Source of the DNA: Crotophaga sulcirostris
Taxonomy: Eukaryota; Chordata; Aves; Cuculiformes; Crotophagidae
Assembly (NCBI GenBank): GCA_013397455.1
Contig: VYZB01000026.1
Location: forward strand, 794,210 to 858,209
DNA: 64,000 bases
Direction of reading: 5' to 3'
The first letter of the stretch is position 1, and each line of letters opens with the position of its first letter. The notes beneath the pieces were generated by a model. It ran no database searches, was not told the DNA's origin, and saw only the letters and a program-made list of their open reading frames with translations. The position numbers and the translations under genes are program-made. Positions 23,901-37,539 of this stretch are shown here, in pieces.

Positions 23901-26900
23901 GAAGACATGTAAAAAGAAATTCTAACGAGGAGGTGTATTAGACGTCCCATAAACTGCTAATAATTCAGCCTAGGAACGAAACCTTTTTGGAGCATGGACA
24001 GAAAAAAACCAGGTATGATTTAGCTTTTTGAGGAGTGACAGACTTCTTCCTCAAAGAACTATATATCAATTTTCAGCACGTATGGCTTTTTCATTGGCTT
24101 TTGTCCGTGTATCAGACTGCTCAGAATGGGGAGTGGTAAAATTTCCTGCTTTTACTGATCTTTGACCAGTGTTGAAAAAACCCAAACAACAACAAACCCA
24201 ATGTAAAGTCCTTGATTGGAGCGGAATCATTTCACACAGACATGCCCGTGGCACTAGCTAGGAATAACCTGGCTGGGCTAGGGAGCAAGATACCTGGGGT
24301 GAAGACCTCAGGGCAAATCTCTATAAAGAGAACCTGCATGTTGGAAAGATGATAGAGCCTTCTACCTGGAAAGTCTCAGTAATAAATATGTAATGCTAAG
24401 AGTAAGATTTCCAGCCTCAGGCTTCCTCCCTATGCCTTTGATCCCTTTACAAAAGGAGGAAAACACAAACCTGCTGGTGCTCTCAGTTCCAGCCCAGGGA
24501 CCCCAAAGCTAGTGAGGGATAGAGATGGAGCAATTTTAGCCTTTCATGCTGTTGCTTCTGGCTGGCATGGGTTCTAGATATGGCATCATGAGAAGGATTC
24601 TGTGGGAATGCAAAACCATGGTGTGGAACACCTCTCCACAGGACATACCTGGTGAGAAGAATATTTCCCACTAGTTGTCCTTATTCTGTCCAAGATGATG
24701 ATATGATGGGCTCTAAACTCCCTCATTCTGACCTTGAGTCTCATTATGCAGCTACTGAAACTCCACCTTCTCAAACCTTGCAATATCGTGTCTTCCCACA
24801 GCTGCAATGTCCGTACTATTCCTCCTTTTCCCCTTATAGTCTTGCTGTCCACCTGATATGTTTCAATGTCTTTCCCCTATTAACCAGTCTGTTTCCGGTA
24901 ATACTGAGTTATCCCCTTTCCACCACATTCTCACTGATGATGAGTGAAATATATGTCAACTCATCTTCTTTTCAAACAGTGCTTTCCCTAATTCTTCCTG
25001 TTTTCCTCTTTTAGAGATGTCTGCCCTTCTCCAGTTTACTTTTGCACTCCTCCCACACTCACATCCTATCACTCCTGTCTTAAAACTCCCACAACATTCG
25101 TGTCTGGTATTTTCTCTTTGTTCAATGAACTATACAAACTAGGGATCAAAGAGACCTCTGTCTCTATTTAGAATATTTGACTTTTTGCAAAGACGACTGG
25201 AAGAGAAATTTAGACAGGTTGCCCAAATTCTCAGTGCAAAACAATGTGGTTCCACTGAAATCACTAGTGTGCATCTGTTTATACACCTTCAGGAACTGGT
25301 CTTCCTTTCCAGGAAGAGTATCCTCTTACAGTACTCCCATTTCTCTTTTATAATCAACATTGATCAACAGAAGTCAGGAAGACAGACATATACTTTTCCA
25401 AGAACCTATTTTTTTTACATATCTGTTCGTAGAACGCAACACCATCTCACAAAGCAATCTATTTTTTTTATGGATTTGACTCCCACTAAGAGAGTAAACA
25501 TGACCTATTCACCACTACCACTGTAAATGTATATGTGGAAACAGAAAAATTATGTGCTTTAAATAGATACTAGAATTCCCTTAATGATTCATACAATTAA
25601 TTTGCACTTGTTTTTCTTATGGCTGAGGCCTCTACAAAGTGCTGATGTGGTGGCAAAGCCAGCAACTGGGCAAACTGTAAGTTCTTTTTGAGTAAAGTGC
25701 TAGACTAATGTAAACAAAAATTAATATTAATATTCAAAGGGTTTTTTAAATCATATCTAGAAGTCAATATTAGTGTACACAAAGACAGGAAAGAGTGCCA
25801 ATCGTTTCCCAGGAAATAAGTAAACTAAACCCAAAGAATGATAATTGCTCTCTCCTTTTCACAATCTGTTAATGCTAATACTGTGAGTTTTGCCGATAAA
25901 TCTGTTCTTGGTAATTTATATAAAATATTCATATATCACCCTAAATGCACATGATGCCTTGTAAGCAAGGTTCAAGGTAATTTCCTTGCCTTGAAGACTT
26001 CCAGGTGTAAGGAACCGAACTCAAATGTGCCCAAATTAAGACAACAGAAGAGTTGAAATTAAAGGCCTGAGAGAGGAAGGGAAGAAAGAGAGATGAGATG
26101 AACAAGGATATTTCAGAGTATTTCTTATTTTGATCCAGCCTATTTCTCAGACAACCTCTCAGTTGTCACCAACCATCCACGTTTTCTATTCAAACCAGAG
26201 TGCTACTAATTACAATCCTATTTATTGCCATAGTTCCTAGAATATTATGCAGGGACAAGTTTCCTTTTATAATCACATAGGACAAGATGGTAAGACAGAT
26301 GTTTGCAGAAAGAAAAGGAACATTACTCATAAGGTGGAACAGGAGTAGTGTTCATTTCCAAATCCATGAAGAAGGCAAACTGCAGAAATAAAGAAAACTG
26401 AGATAAACCCTATAACTCCTGGAGCAAGAGTTTACAATGGCTGTAGTTTAGCAGTGGGGACTGACTGGACTACAGATGATCCTAATCATCAACATACTAT
26501 ATAGCATTCATATTCTGGGTGGCATATGTTTTCTTTTCCCAACGCCTTGCAAAAATTGTCAGTCAATATGACACCTTCCTTCCATTGATTGAAACTCAAA
26601 CTGAAGTGTGTGACCTCCTCTACACTGGCCAGCAAGTGTCTTCCATGGATCATTTTGAAAAAATTACCCCAAAGTTACGACTGAGTCTGAGTAAAGATAA
26701 TACTATTGGAGATACCTTTATGAACTTCTAGTGCTTTCTTAGCGTGAAGAGAGTCCTTCAGCAGTATCCAAATTCTATGGACAAGCAGAAGATAGACACA
26801 GTCTAAGGAAAAAGACCAACGACATTGTTTTTAATAATTACTTAATATGCTTAATTTATATTATATTATATTTTTATTTGTATCTTTGTAAGACCTAGTA

Positions 26901-28107
26901 CTAGCTACCAAAAAAAATGGTAGGTCCTGGTAGGATATAAGATTGCTGCCTATAAAAAATAACTATTTTTATCTTTTTTCCTAGCTTTTCTCTCTCTCTC
27001 TTTTTTTTTCTTTTAATTCTAATAATATCTGAAGTGATCAGAATCAGCAGCCTAATGTTTATAAATAATGCTCAGGTCTGTTGTTAATATTGCAAAATTT
27101 TGTTATGGCTTCTTAGTGTCCCTTTTATTCAGTTGGAAATTCTGCCACTGACATATAACTTGACAACACAAAACAAGAGAAAACAGAAATTCTAGTAAAT
27201 CCCATTCCTCAAAAGAAGGATAGATGCAATTAAAGATTGATCAATTTTCCATTACACCAGTTGCTATCAGGATAATTAATTCTGTTGTAATGTTTTTTGT
27301 ACTCCTGCCTGTTTTCTTGTCCTGTACTTAGATGATGAACTTCTGATCCGTGGAGGCAGGACTCATCTGACCACCTCCAAGTGTCTGCATTGCAGACATT
27401 CACATCTAAGTTAGTCACTCTTGTTTCCCTCTGTAGTCAATAACAAGGCACTTCTAGGGCATGATTCATCTCATTCTTATTTGATGTCTAAAATAGGTCA
27501 CATGAATTATTCCCTGGAAACACCTCTCCCTTGCCTAGCTGAGATGTGGATCTCTAGCTGAGATTCATGCTAACCAGGCTCCTAGATGTTGTGCAGGGGC
27601 AATTCCAGAATCAGGAGTCCTAAACTATTAGTTAGTCAGTATTAGACATTAGTTATCAGGGTTATACATTACTCCTAAGAAGTTTAGTCTTATTTTAACG
27701 CTTGAAGCACTGGGTCAATATTCCTTTCAGATACAGGCAGTATTGGGTCATGTCTATGGTCTCTGGGACATTTGCTGACCACAGACAGCAAAACTGCCCG
27801 CTTATAACTATAAAGAAGTTGGGGAGAGATTCCAGATCTCCTTATTTTCAGACCAGTTAATTCTCTATTGGATATTGCTTTCTTCTTCCTTCCTAAGAGG
27901 ACCCCATTTCACTTAAAATTTCTTTAATTGCAATTTTTTTAATTGCAAACTTACCCCTTCAAGCCAGCAGTCTCCCTTTGAGCTGAAATCTAAAAATGCC
28001 ATGCAGTCTCTATGAAGCCATATGATTGCAGTCTGAGTAGGTAATACATGGACACATCTCTGTATGTATCTGATTTGTTACATGCTTAGCCTTGCAATGT
28101 GAACATT
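20989..28107. other. Long AT-rich unique stretch, no gene recognised
   Basis: Seven kilobases without a recognisable transposon, RNA gene or domain. The longest open frames (120 codons at 24652-25014 and 113 codons at 25185-25526, both + strand) lie in pyrimidine-rich sequence, overlap frames on the other strand and resemble nothing known. A CT/T run sits at 26988-27015. Confidence 0.55.
26988..27015. repeat. Polypyrimidine (CT)n/T run
   Basis: TCTCTCTCTC is followed by a run of T and short mixed pyrimidines. Simple low-complexity sequence. Confidence 0.8.
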
Positions 28108-28658
28108 GCAGGTCCAGGGAGGTGATTCTGCCCCTCCACTCTGGTCTGGTGAGACCCCACCTGGAGTACTGCGTCCAACTCTGGAGTCCATAGTACTGGA
28201 AAGACATGGATGTGTTGCAGCAGGTCCAGAGGAAGGCCACAAAAATAATCAGAGGAACGGAACACCTCTTCTGTGAGGAAAGGCTGAGAAAGTTGGGTTG
28301 TTCAGCCTGGAGAAGAGAAGGCTCTGGGGAGATGTTGTTGCGGCCTTTCAATACTTAGAGGTTATAGGAAAGATAGTGATAGACTTTTTAGCAGGGCCTG
28401 TAGCAATAGGAAAAGGGATAAGGTTTTAAACTAAAAGAAGGGAGGTTCAGACTACATGTAAGGAATAAATTTTTTACAATTAGAGTGGTGAAGCACTGGC
28501 ACAGGTTGCCCAGAGAAGCTGTAATGCCCCATCCCTGGACACATTCAAGGTAAGATTGAACAGGGCTCTGAGCAACCTAATCGACTTGAAGATGTTGGAG
28601 TTGAACAGGATGGCCTGTAACAGTGCCTTCCAACCCAAACTATTCTATGATTCTATGA
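28108..28658 (+). mobile_element. CR1 LINE 3' end (about 550 bp)
   Basis: Plus-strand CR1 from the middle of the post-RT region to the tail. Matches include GGAGGTGATTCTGCCCCTCC (coding for EVILPL), GAGACCCCACCTGGAGTACTG (RPHLEY) split by stops, CACAAAAATAATCAGAGG and CACTGGCACAGGTTGCCCAG. It ends in CCAACCCAAAC plus two ATTCTATG octamers. Several frameshifts and stops interrupt the protein. The 3' end points toward the opposite-strand CR1 starting at 29139. Confidence 0.93.
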
Positions 28659-29138
28659 ATGTAAAAAACTTTCTCCCTGTTGAATGAAAAAACAATTTTC
28701 AGGCTATACAATTCTTTCTGTGGCAATTTTTTTTTCTTTCTTGTTATACCGAGGCAGAAAAAGAGCTAAAAAATATCAAAAGTACATTGCCTGAGAACCA
28801 GGCTAATAAAATTCTCATGTTATTTTAATAATATGAGGAAACAACAAGAGTCATTCAGCAGAAGATGACGGAAGTGCAATTAGGAAGGAAAATGCTTAAT
28901 CTTCCTATTATGTTCGATTTTCATGTTCTATTTGCTCCTTTAATTTAAGGGACTGAGACATGAAGTCATGATAAAAGCAGAGAATCTTTCAACAAAGATT
29001 CATATTGAAATTTTTATTCACCACGTGTCCCGAATGAAGAAAATAAAAGATTATATTTCACATCTACAAAAATCAGGAAAAATTCTGTAAGACTGCATGC
29101 TGTGATTGCAAGGGAAGCATTATCCAACTGAACACAAG
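28659..29138. other. Spacer between tail-to-tail CR1 copies
   Basis: About 480 bases of AT-rich unique sequence with no recognised feature. Confidence 0.6.
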
Positions 29139-30090
29139 TCATAGAATCATAGAATCTTCTGTTTTGGAAAGACCTTTGAGATCATCGAGTCCAACCGTAC
29201 CTGTCCACTTACTAAACGATGTCCCTGAGGAACTCATCTACCTATCTTTTAAACACCTCCAAGGATGGTGACTCAATCACCTCCCTGGGCAGCCCCTGCC
29301 AGTGCCTGACCATCCTTTCAGTAAAGAAATTTTTCCTAATATCTATTCTAAACTTCCCCTGGCACAACTTGAGGCCATTTCCTCTTGTCCTATCCCCTGT
29401 CACTTGGGAGAAGAGACCAACACCCACCTCGTCATAACCTCCTTTCAGGCAGTTGTAGACAGTGTTGAGGTCTCCCCTTAGCCTCCTCTTCTCTAAGATA
29501 AACAATCCCAATTCCCTCAACCACTCCTCGTAAGACTTGTTCTCCAGCCCTTCTCTGGACACGCTCCAGCCCCTCAATGTCCTTCTTGTAGTGAGGGGCC
29601 TAAAACTGAACACAGGACTCGAGGTGTGGCCTCACCAGTGCTGAGGACAAGGACACAATCACTACCCTGGTCCTGCTGACCACACTGTTTCTGATACAGG
29701 ACAGGATACCACTGGCTTTCTTGGCCACCTGGGCCACTGCTGACTCATGTTCAGCGGGTTGTCAACCAGCACCCCCAGGTCCTTCTCTGACAGGCAGCTC
29801 TCCAGCCATTCTCCTCAAAGTCTGTAACGCTGCCTGGGGTTGTTGTGTCCCCAGTGCAGGACTTGGCACTTGGTCTTGTTGAACCTCACCCTGTTGGTTT
29901 CAGGCCATTGATCCAGCCTGTCCTGATCTCTCTGCAGAGCCTCTCTTCCTTCAAACAGATCAACACTACTACCCAGCTTAGTGTCATCTGCAAACTTGCT
30001 AAGGGTGCACTCAATCTCTTCATCCAGATCATTGATAAAGATATTGAATAGGACAGGACCCAGCACTGAACCCTGGGGAACACCACTTCA
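29139..30090 (-). mobile_element. CR1 LINE with part of reverse transcriptase (about 950 bp)
   Basis: One of the longest CR1 copies here. On the minus strand it starts at the RT motif [17 protein letters not shown] (near 30090), reaches the catalytic box FADDTKLG (the polymerase Asp-Asp pair), then [12 protein letters not shown]. It continues through the C-terminal region ([28 protein letters not shown]) to the 3' UTR and ATTCTATG tail at 29139. Frame is lost after about 29815 and again near 29600, and a short block of the usual QRRATKMV segment is deleted near 29550. It is 5'-truncated just before SGVPQGS, so the first catalytic Asp is absent; it is not functional. Confidence 0.95.
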
Positions 30091-33000
30091 GTGTCACGTC
30101 ATGGTAGTGTCCGAGGTTAGGGTGGGTTGGGGTGACTGTGCATCCTTCCACAAGCCAGCTGGCCAAGGGCTGAAGGTTGAAGAGAATTGAAAATTGGACT
30201 TGAAAGACCGAATAATCTGCTGGACTGTCTGATAGTCCCACCCAATCCCAGGAAAGAGATTCCCGTGAATTCTGTAGATTACAGATATTTGCAGGTATTT
30301 CATCCTATAAAAGCTATGAGCATTCTTGAACAGTGAGCTTACTGAATGCAAGCGGCATAAATTAGTTGCATTCTTCAGCTGCTAATGGTGCTGTGCTGAT
30401 GATACCATGACATCAATACTTCTGATGTGCTAATGAATGTTTCCCACAGTGGCACTGATAAAGGGCAACTATTATTATCCTCATTTGTATGTAGGAAATG
30501 CAACACAGATATTAAGTAGGATGCAGCTCCAGAGGCAGAGATCTAAATGTAGGTGTCTAAAGATGAGATAAGAGCCTGAGCTCCCACAGCAATCAAAGAA
30601 GCTCAGAGAGCAGTGAAGCTCACTCTACAGTAGACATCACTAAATTACTCTGGAGCTTATAGTCACTGTACTGTTCATTCATTGCTTATTATTATTAGTT
30701 CATTCATTGGTTATAATAGGAATTTAGACATTTAAACCTGTTCAGTTATTTCAGCACAGGTTTCTAGGGCCATCTGAAATCACCTTTGACCTCTAACTGC
30801 TTTGGCAGAAGTACGTGGGTCCTATATGCAAATTCTGTGCAAATGTGTTGTGTGCCCCAAAGGATCTCAGTTGGACAAGACTCCTATTTGGGGAAAGAAG
30901 GATCAGAACTAACAGAGGAAGCCAGGACATGTCATTTGGGGTTTGGTTTCTGCTTCCAGCTACCTGAAAATAAATCACTGTAAACTGATGTATTTGTTTA
31001 TAGGAGGAGGCTCCATTTACTCTTAGGAATCAGTTTAGCTCCCTAAACATCAACAAGTAGTAGCATTTGAGATGCTGTGAAGTCTTCTGCCTAACTGCTG
31101 ATTGCATGCCTTTTCTAGGTCCTGTACCAGACTTGGGTGGCTGCACCAGGCACCCTGTCACACCTTAAATGACATTAGAAGTCACTGTGTGGGTAATTGA
31201 AACACATCTTTCTTGCTGACTAAGACACTTTTTTGTTGATAAACACTCTGGCAATCACATATTGTGTTTGCTTACGTCCAGCTCCCTGAGGATATGCTGC
31301 ACCCTGCATACTCATTAGATACAGTTTTATTTTTCTACTCTAAATATTAAATAATAACTCTCTTGAATTGGTAATGGCTTTAAGCAGAGGCACTTCAATC
31401 AGAAGCAGCAACTCTGCACATTCTTTTTCTTTTCTCTGGCTGATGCATTTATGCATAACTGAGCTGGTCAAGCAGAACAAAAGTAACTGCTTCCTGTTTG
31501 TGAAATGTCAGTGTGGCATCCTGGGCATGGGGTATTGGAGTCTCAGGAGAAGCTACGTGCAGTGAGTAACAGTATTTTGTCCAGAAGTGGAGCTACACCC
31601 ATTGGCTAGATGTGTATGACGCACTCTCCACATACCTTATGTGCGTGCTTTCGTTGGTGATGGGGCAAAAATGACTCACTACTGTGTGGGTTGGCTATCA
31701 GCTCAGCTGAGCCTTCTAACTTCAGTGCAGCTTCTTAATTGACTCTGACAAGTCCGTATCTATCTTTTATATAATATTTTATAATGCCCTAAGGTCAAAG
31801 TAAAGCTCTGCTCCTCTTGCTTAACCTTCTTTTACAGAACATTAAAAATTGGACTAAACCATCCAGAACTAAGTATCATTTAGGTGAATGTACTGTAAGT
31901 AACATTTTTGCTCACAATCAAACTCTGTAACAAACAAAATAACAAACTATGTTACTATTAGAAAACCTACATTGTTTGTTAGATAATGTAAAGCTGGTCA
32001 TATGTTACACCCTGAGTGGATGGCAAGTGCTTTTATTATTGGCTAGAGAAGTCACCATCCGTACGCGTGTGAAACAGCCAAAGCAAAAATCAATGCTCTT
32101 GTAAAGCAGAGTGGCCCTTATGTTACGGAATACTGTAGCTAAAAAGAATGCTAATGCTTAGAGTCAGGGAGCAAACAAGTAGATAATGATTTTAAAATTT
32201 AATCTTTTGAATTAATATGACACTGTTCAGGAACTGGACAAATCAAGTAACTAGAAGCATTACTTACCAGGAGTTTCTTTGATTGGTATTGCTCTGCTCC
32301 TCAACCAACAGGAGAAAGCTGATTATCAGAGAATTTTCACGAGTACTCTGTCTTTATGATGAATTATGGGACACACTAAATTTTGTAGATGGAACAGTAT
32401 GAAAACAATAACCAATGAATGCTAAGGATGTCAGATGCCCAGCCTCTGGAGATACTGTTAATCTAAGTTTAACCCATCTTGGTCTTGAGTATCTCGTTCA
32501 GGCTAGTCGTCTGGTCATCTGTTATTCATGAAAAAAGAAAGTTACCCATGTGGTACCTCATGTTTAATTCATCTCTTCTTAGATATCTCTTTTAGAATAG
32601 GATTAACTGTCCTCTGGAGATGATTCTCTCTCTCTTTATAGCTTAGTCTGAGGCTTAGATTTAGATTACTTAAGTTAGTGAAGATGAGTCCTATCCTTAG
32701 TTTCTATTTTGAGGAGGCAGGTTCTGGCTTTTTTTCCCAATGTTTATGCAGTGACTGGCCACCAGTTTTGGCAAACAGGCCATGGTTCATGGTGGAACCT
32801 TCAGTTGCCTCTACAATCCTCCCCCTGACGTTTTTTAAAAAATTTTACTAATTTCATTGGGTATTATTGTAGTTCATTTCTTTAGGCTGATGTTTAGTAC
32901 TCTCTAGCCCAAAATGAGGATGTAGGTAGATGATCAGAAAGATAAAGGATCAGAAATATTTTAAAAAATTGAAATAATGAAAATGCATGTGTTATTCACT

Positions 33001-33020
33001 GATAGATAGATAAATAGATC

Positions 33021-33076
<56 letters not shown>
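33001..33076. repeat. (GATA)n microsatellite, about 76 bp
   Basis: Nineteen near-perfect GATA units, with two interruptions (TAAA and a GATC) in the first 20 bases, then pure to the right edge, where it decays into GTAGGTAG. Confidence 0.97.
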
Positions 33077-33077
<1 letters not shown>

Positions 33078-36077
33078 GTAGGTAGACAACGGAGAATAAA
33101 AGAGGCAATTTTTGTGTTATCTGTGCATATTTACCATATGCCTCAGTTGCTGCAGTTTGAAAATGAAACCACTTATTTTAAATGTATTGTGGTAACATCA
33201 GAAAGTTGCTTCTGAAGAAAATGAAGCCCAAATTAAATTCAATGAGACCACAGTGACTTATAAGTTTGAATAAGGAGAAGGAAACAGATCTGTTTTCTAG
33301 AAGTCTCCCAGTGGCTTAGTTGAAGTCTAGTATGGTGCCATGCAGACACTGAAATCACAGAGGCTGTTTGTTATGACTCTGCATCTAAAGTAATAGCCAG
33401 CTTGAGACTGTGGCTGATAAATAGCCTGCAGGTCATTAAAGAACCAATGAAAGACTGAAATTTGCCACGAGGTTTCTGCAGCCTGACATAGATGAAGTGG
33501 TGAAGACTGGGAGATATCCGTATCAGACTTTAACAGATAACTAGCAAAAATTAAACACGTGGACCCTGCATGCATATGTAGCTTGGGGCTAAATATATTC
33601 ACCATTTAAAAATTGTGTGATGAAAGATAGTAAAAGAACATGGAAAATTGCTGAGATTAGTGATTTAAATGGCTGGGAATATGCCAAAGATCATGCAAAA
33701 ATATTGCACTGCCAATAGTGGGAGGGGAGAAGAGAACCACAGGAGCTAGAATAAAGCCAACAGATCAGTTAGAAAGGGCAAACTGGGGGCAGGGTGGGAG
33801 GAGAGTAGGGGTATGGCTTTCAGTTAAGCAGAGGGTAACTGCACTGCAAACAAAGTGAACAGCAATGCACTGGAGAGTTCATTAGTCTTGGGGCTTGCTA
33901 TACCATCCCCTCTGCACATTACTGTCTGTGCAGGCTAGTTGTGCTAAGAGCCAGCATGACCAAACAGTATCAGAAAGAGCACGGAAAGGGCCGTGGGAGG
34001 ATTGGTGATACTAGTGTCAAAGGGAGGTGTACCTGTTGCTGGTGATACAACTCTGTGTGGTTCTGGCTTTTAGTTCCCATGAGGAAATCATGGGCTTCAG
34101 CTGTAGGATAAAAAAGGAGACAGGAAACAGTTCAAAAACTTTGAATCTTGATGCGAGCAGAGGAGGGAGAATGAAAGCTTTACAATGATAAGGCAAATGG
34201 TGAGGAGCATGCAGAAGTTAATCACATGCATACAAGCTGCTTGCCCTTTTCCCTCCCCTTTTCACCTGTTCTCCAAACACACACCTCCAATCATTAATTT
34301 TTTACTTATGTGCTTTGTTTGAACACACTGATGGTTTTTATCATTAACTATGTGGGAAGACTACTCTAACCATATAACCCTATTTCAGAGTTTACTAGGT
34401 TACCCAATTTCAAGGGATAATTAGCTTGCCACAGCTCTTCAGCACTTCTCCCATGGGGAATGGTGATTGCTGGCTACTTCTTAGGCCCCTTAAGTGATTT
34501 ACTCAGAGCTCCTAAAGTCCGAACAGGCCTATGAGAGTCTGTGCTGACAGCAGTGAGGAGCATGTGACTGGCTCAGAAATATTCCCACTTAGAACCACCA
34601 CCAACATCAGGACCTTAAGCAACAGAGCACCTGGTACTATAATTCCACATGTAATACATATGAAAATGGCATAATTCATTTGCCGTACTATTCTGGTGGT
34701 TTGAGGTCTTGCACCTTCTTGGGGCAAAGATTTTGCTCTGGGCTAAAACTTACAATTTATTTAATTTAACAGAGTTCTAATTACAGACAGAAATTTATCA
34801 GTCTTTCAGGAAACCCTCTTATATGGACTGTTTTGTAACAGAGGCTGTCTCTCCATGGTGATGGACACAAAAAGTTTTTAATTTGAATATCTGATGTCTT
34901 AATACCATCTTTGGAAGAATTTTAAATCTCAAGTTGATGACAGTCATCTTTTCCATCAGGCAATAAAAGCTCTGTTCCACTTTTTAATACATCTGGTAAT
35001 CAAACATTAAAAATTCCCTGCCAGCCAAGCTGTGAGGCCCACGAGAACTTGAGAGTAGGCAGTCCAAAGGGTATTTAAAACATCAGATGACTTTATGAGA
35101 CGAGGAGGTTACTGTGAGTTGGCAAGTTTAATAACCATTGCAATATTTAGTAAGTTTCCGCGCTTAAGGACAGTTTCTTTATTGAAATAAAGAAGTCTGT
35201 CATTACTCTGAAGTACACGTGTTTTTTATATCTACTTCCACCCAATTGTGTGTACTATTCTGAGTGCTCCAGAAACCCCCTCTCTTATTACAGGCTTCCT
35301 TCAGAAAATCTCTGATCATTGTGTGTTCAGCAATTTCACCCTGGCAGATTATGTTCTACTACCATACCAAAGCTCTTTCCAAACCTGAGAGGAATTAATA
35401 TGAATTTAAATTGGGTTTTTATACTATCATCAAATAAGTCTACATGGGTTTGACTATTTACAGTTCTTAAAAAATCCAACAAATGTCCTTGCACTTCTCT
35501 ATTGATTTTAAATATCTATTAAGTTAATGGCTGTCCAGCAAAATAGAAGACAAGTCTTCACCTGGACTTTATCTGAAGTCTAACTTCAGTGTGACTATAG
35601 AAGATAAGAGGAAAAAGCAATGAATCTTGAAGTTGCTTTCCTTTATCCTTCATGCAGGTTGTGAACCTACACATTCTCCATCTTGAAACATTTAAAACGT
35701 TAGGGAGTTATTTGCAGTATGTATGTAGTTTGCAGAATAAATTCTTGGAAAGAGGAAAGTCTGTGCCCACCCCAAAATAATTAAAACTAAAATTTACATT
35801 AACCTTGCAACGTCTCTTTGTGTCTTTACCTATTTAGCCACTTCTTCGAAAACAGGCCTACTCAGTGATGGAGAAAATAAATACTGGTAACTCTGACAGT
35901 GACTTCAGTAATTAAAATTTCTCTGCCGTAAAATGGCGTACTTTAGAGTTAAGTGAGCTACTGAGGATTTTTTGATCAGTATGACAGTGAACGAAAAAGC
36001 AGGGACTAAGTAAAGGATTTGAACAATGTCCACAGCCAGCACTGTGCACAACCATTTGTCATCATGTGCAAGAGGGC

Positions 36078-36103
36078 AAAATGTCCCTTTTTAGGGACAT
36101 TTT
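36078..36103. repeat. Perfect 11-bp hairpin, TTTT loop
   Basis: AAAATGTCCCT at 36078-36088 pairs exactly with AGGGACATTTT at 36093-36103. It is structure only; no adjacent gene gives it a role. Confidence 0.75.
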
Positions 36104-37539
36104 CTGTGTTCTCTGTCCCTACTGATCCAGTGCTGGCGAGTATCAGAGACAGGACGATGAACTTCCCAGCATGTTCATTTGTATGAGCCAAGTGTACTGG
36201 GGATCTCAGGTCATTTTTTTCTGTCCTACTTCATCACTTTGATTCCTCAAGGCAGGGAGGGAGCTAGTGGTAATTAGATTTGGAGCTAATGGTAATGAAG
36301 AAAAAGGAAGAACATGGCTAGGTTTATATCTTAATTTGCTTTAGAATGCAGAGCAAAAAACAATTTATTTGCAAGGGTGTTGGTAAAGGTAGGATCTGGC
36401 ATTTCATCAGTAGCTTTTTCTACTTCTTGCCACTAGTAACACTCAAAATCTTGTTTATGAGCAAAGAGGAAGTACAGCTTATATAAATATATATATCCAA
36501 TAATTTATTCTTAGTACACTTGAAATGTTATCATTCTAATCATTGTTAGTCCAGATAGAATTGTTACAGAAAAAGGCAGAATATAATGCATTTACATGTG
36601 AATCTACATCTGGGTCTACAAGTCACAAAATCCATACATGGTGATTTTTCCATCACTTCATGTCTATAAGTCAAAGTTGCATAATATTCTGCAGGAAGGA
36701 AAAGAAGGCTGTAAAACCTGCTACCAAAAACGACGCAGTAAAATCATGTAAGTTTCAGTTCTGCAGGAAGGTAAACAAAATTGTCTGTCAAAACTATACT
36801 GTCTCCCAAATCAGGAGCAGCTGTCTGGCATCAGTGGTGAGAGAAAGGTGTTCTCAGTTGCATTTTGAAGAGAATCCCTGGACATTCTGTTTCCTCAAAG
36901 GTGAGATGGGACAGACACACAGAGCCTTGTGGATAGCTCTCATCATATTGTGTCTCCTTTAAAAAACAAATATGCCTGAATAGCTATCTCATGGCCTGAC
37001 CAATTTTCCTCATCTCCATCCTGAGCTCCTACTTCATCTCTACCTGCTTTACTTGCCCTATCTTTCAAGCAGGGCTCCCTACACTCTTATCCTAAACCTT
37101 ATTCTCCTCTTTTCCCAAACAGCCGTGATCTCTACCCCAGCTGGAGCAAAAGCTGCTGCTCATCAGCATCCTCACAGTAGCTGTCTGTGTGCAGATGCTT
37201 CCCTAGCAGCTTCCCAGGGATAGGGCTCCCTTCCTACCATTAAAAGAACATTTCTTTCTGTGTCATTCGAAGGTTCGATGAAGCACTAGTTATCCTGTTT
37301 AGCCATTATTACTGATATTCAGAGATACCCTATATGCCTACCTGCTCCGTTAATGCTTTCTATGTGCCACATCATACCTGTAAGGGCCTACCACACTGCT
37401 GGCTTTAAAAGAAGACCATGAGGCAATGGGAGAGGCCATGGGATATTCTGGTTCAGCTGTAACTTGCTTACATAGACTCCGTGGTATTCAAGTAGTTTGT
37501 CAAATTGCATCTTTAGAAATGCAGTATATTTCAAATATA

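Larger units (their letters stand above)
30091..37539. other. AT-rich unique stretch with one GATA array
   Basis: Apart from the GATA microsatellite at 33.0 kb and small hairpins near 35.2 and 36.1 kb, nothing is recognised. Frames up to 100 codons (36660-36962, + strand) have no domain. The minus-strand frame at 34512-34727 has a hydrophobic run but no supporting context. Confidence 0.55.

Noticed and set aside
24652..25014. 120-codon plus-strand open frame
   Set aside because: Overlaps antisense frames at 24483-24852, low in purines, ends in a Leu/Phe/Ser-rich stretch typical of T/C-rich DNA; no recognisable domain.
34512..34727. Minus-strand frame with a hydrophobic run that could pass for a membrane segment
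   Set aside because: 71 codons, no homology, no neighbouring exon or retroviral context.
35185..35204. 9-bp hairpin TTCTTTATT / AATAAAGAA
   Set aside because: Short, AT-only stem with a 2-base loop and no gene beside it; not credible as a terminator in a eukaryotic genome.
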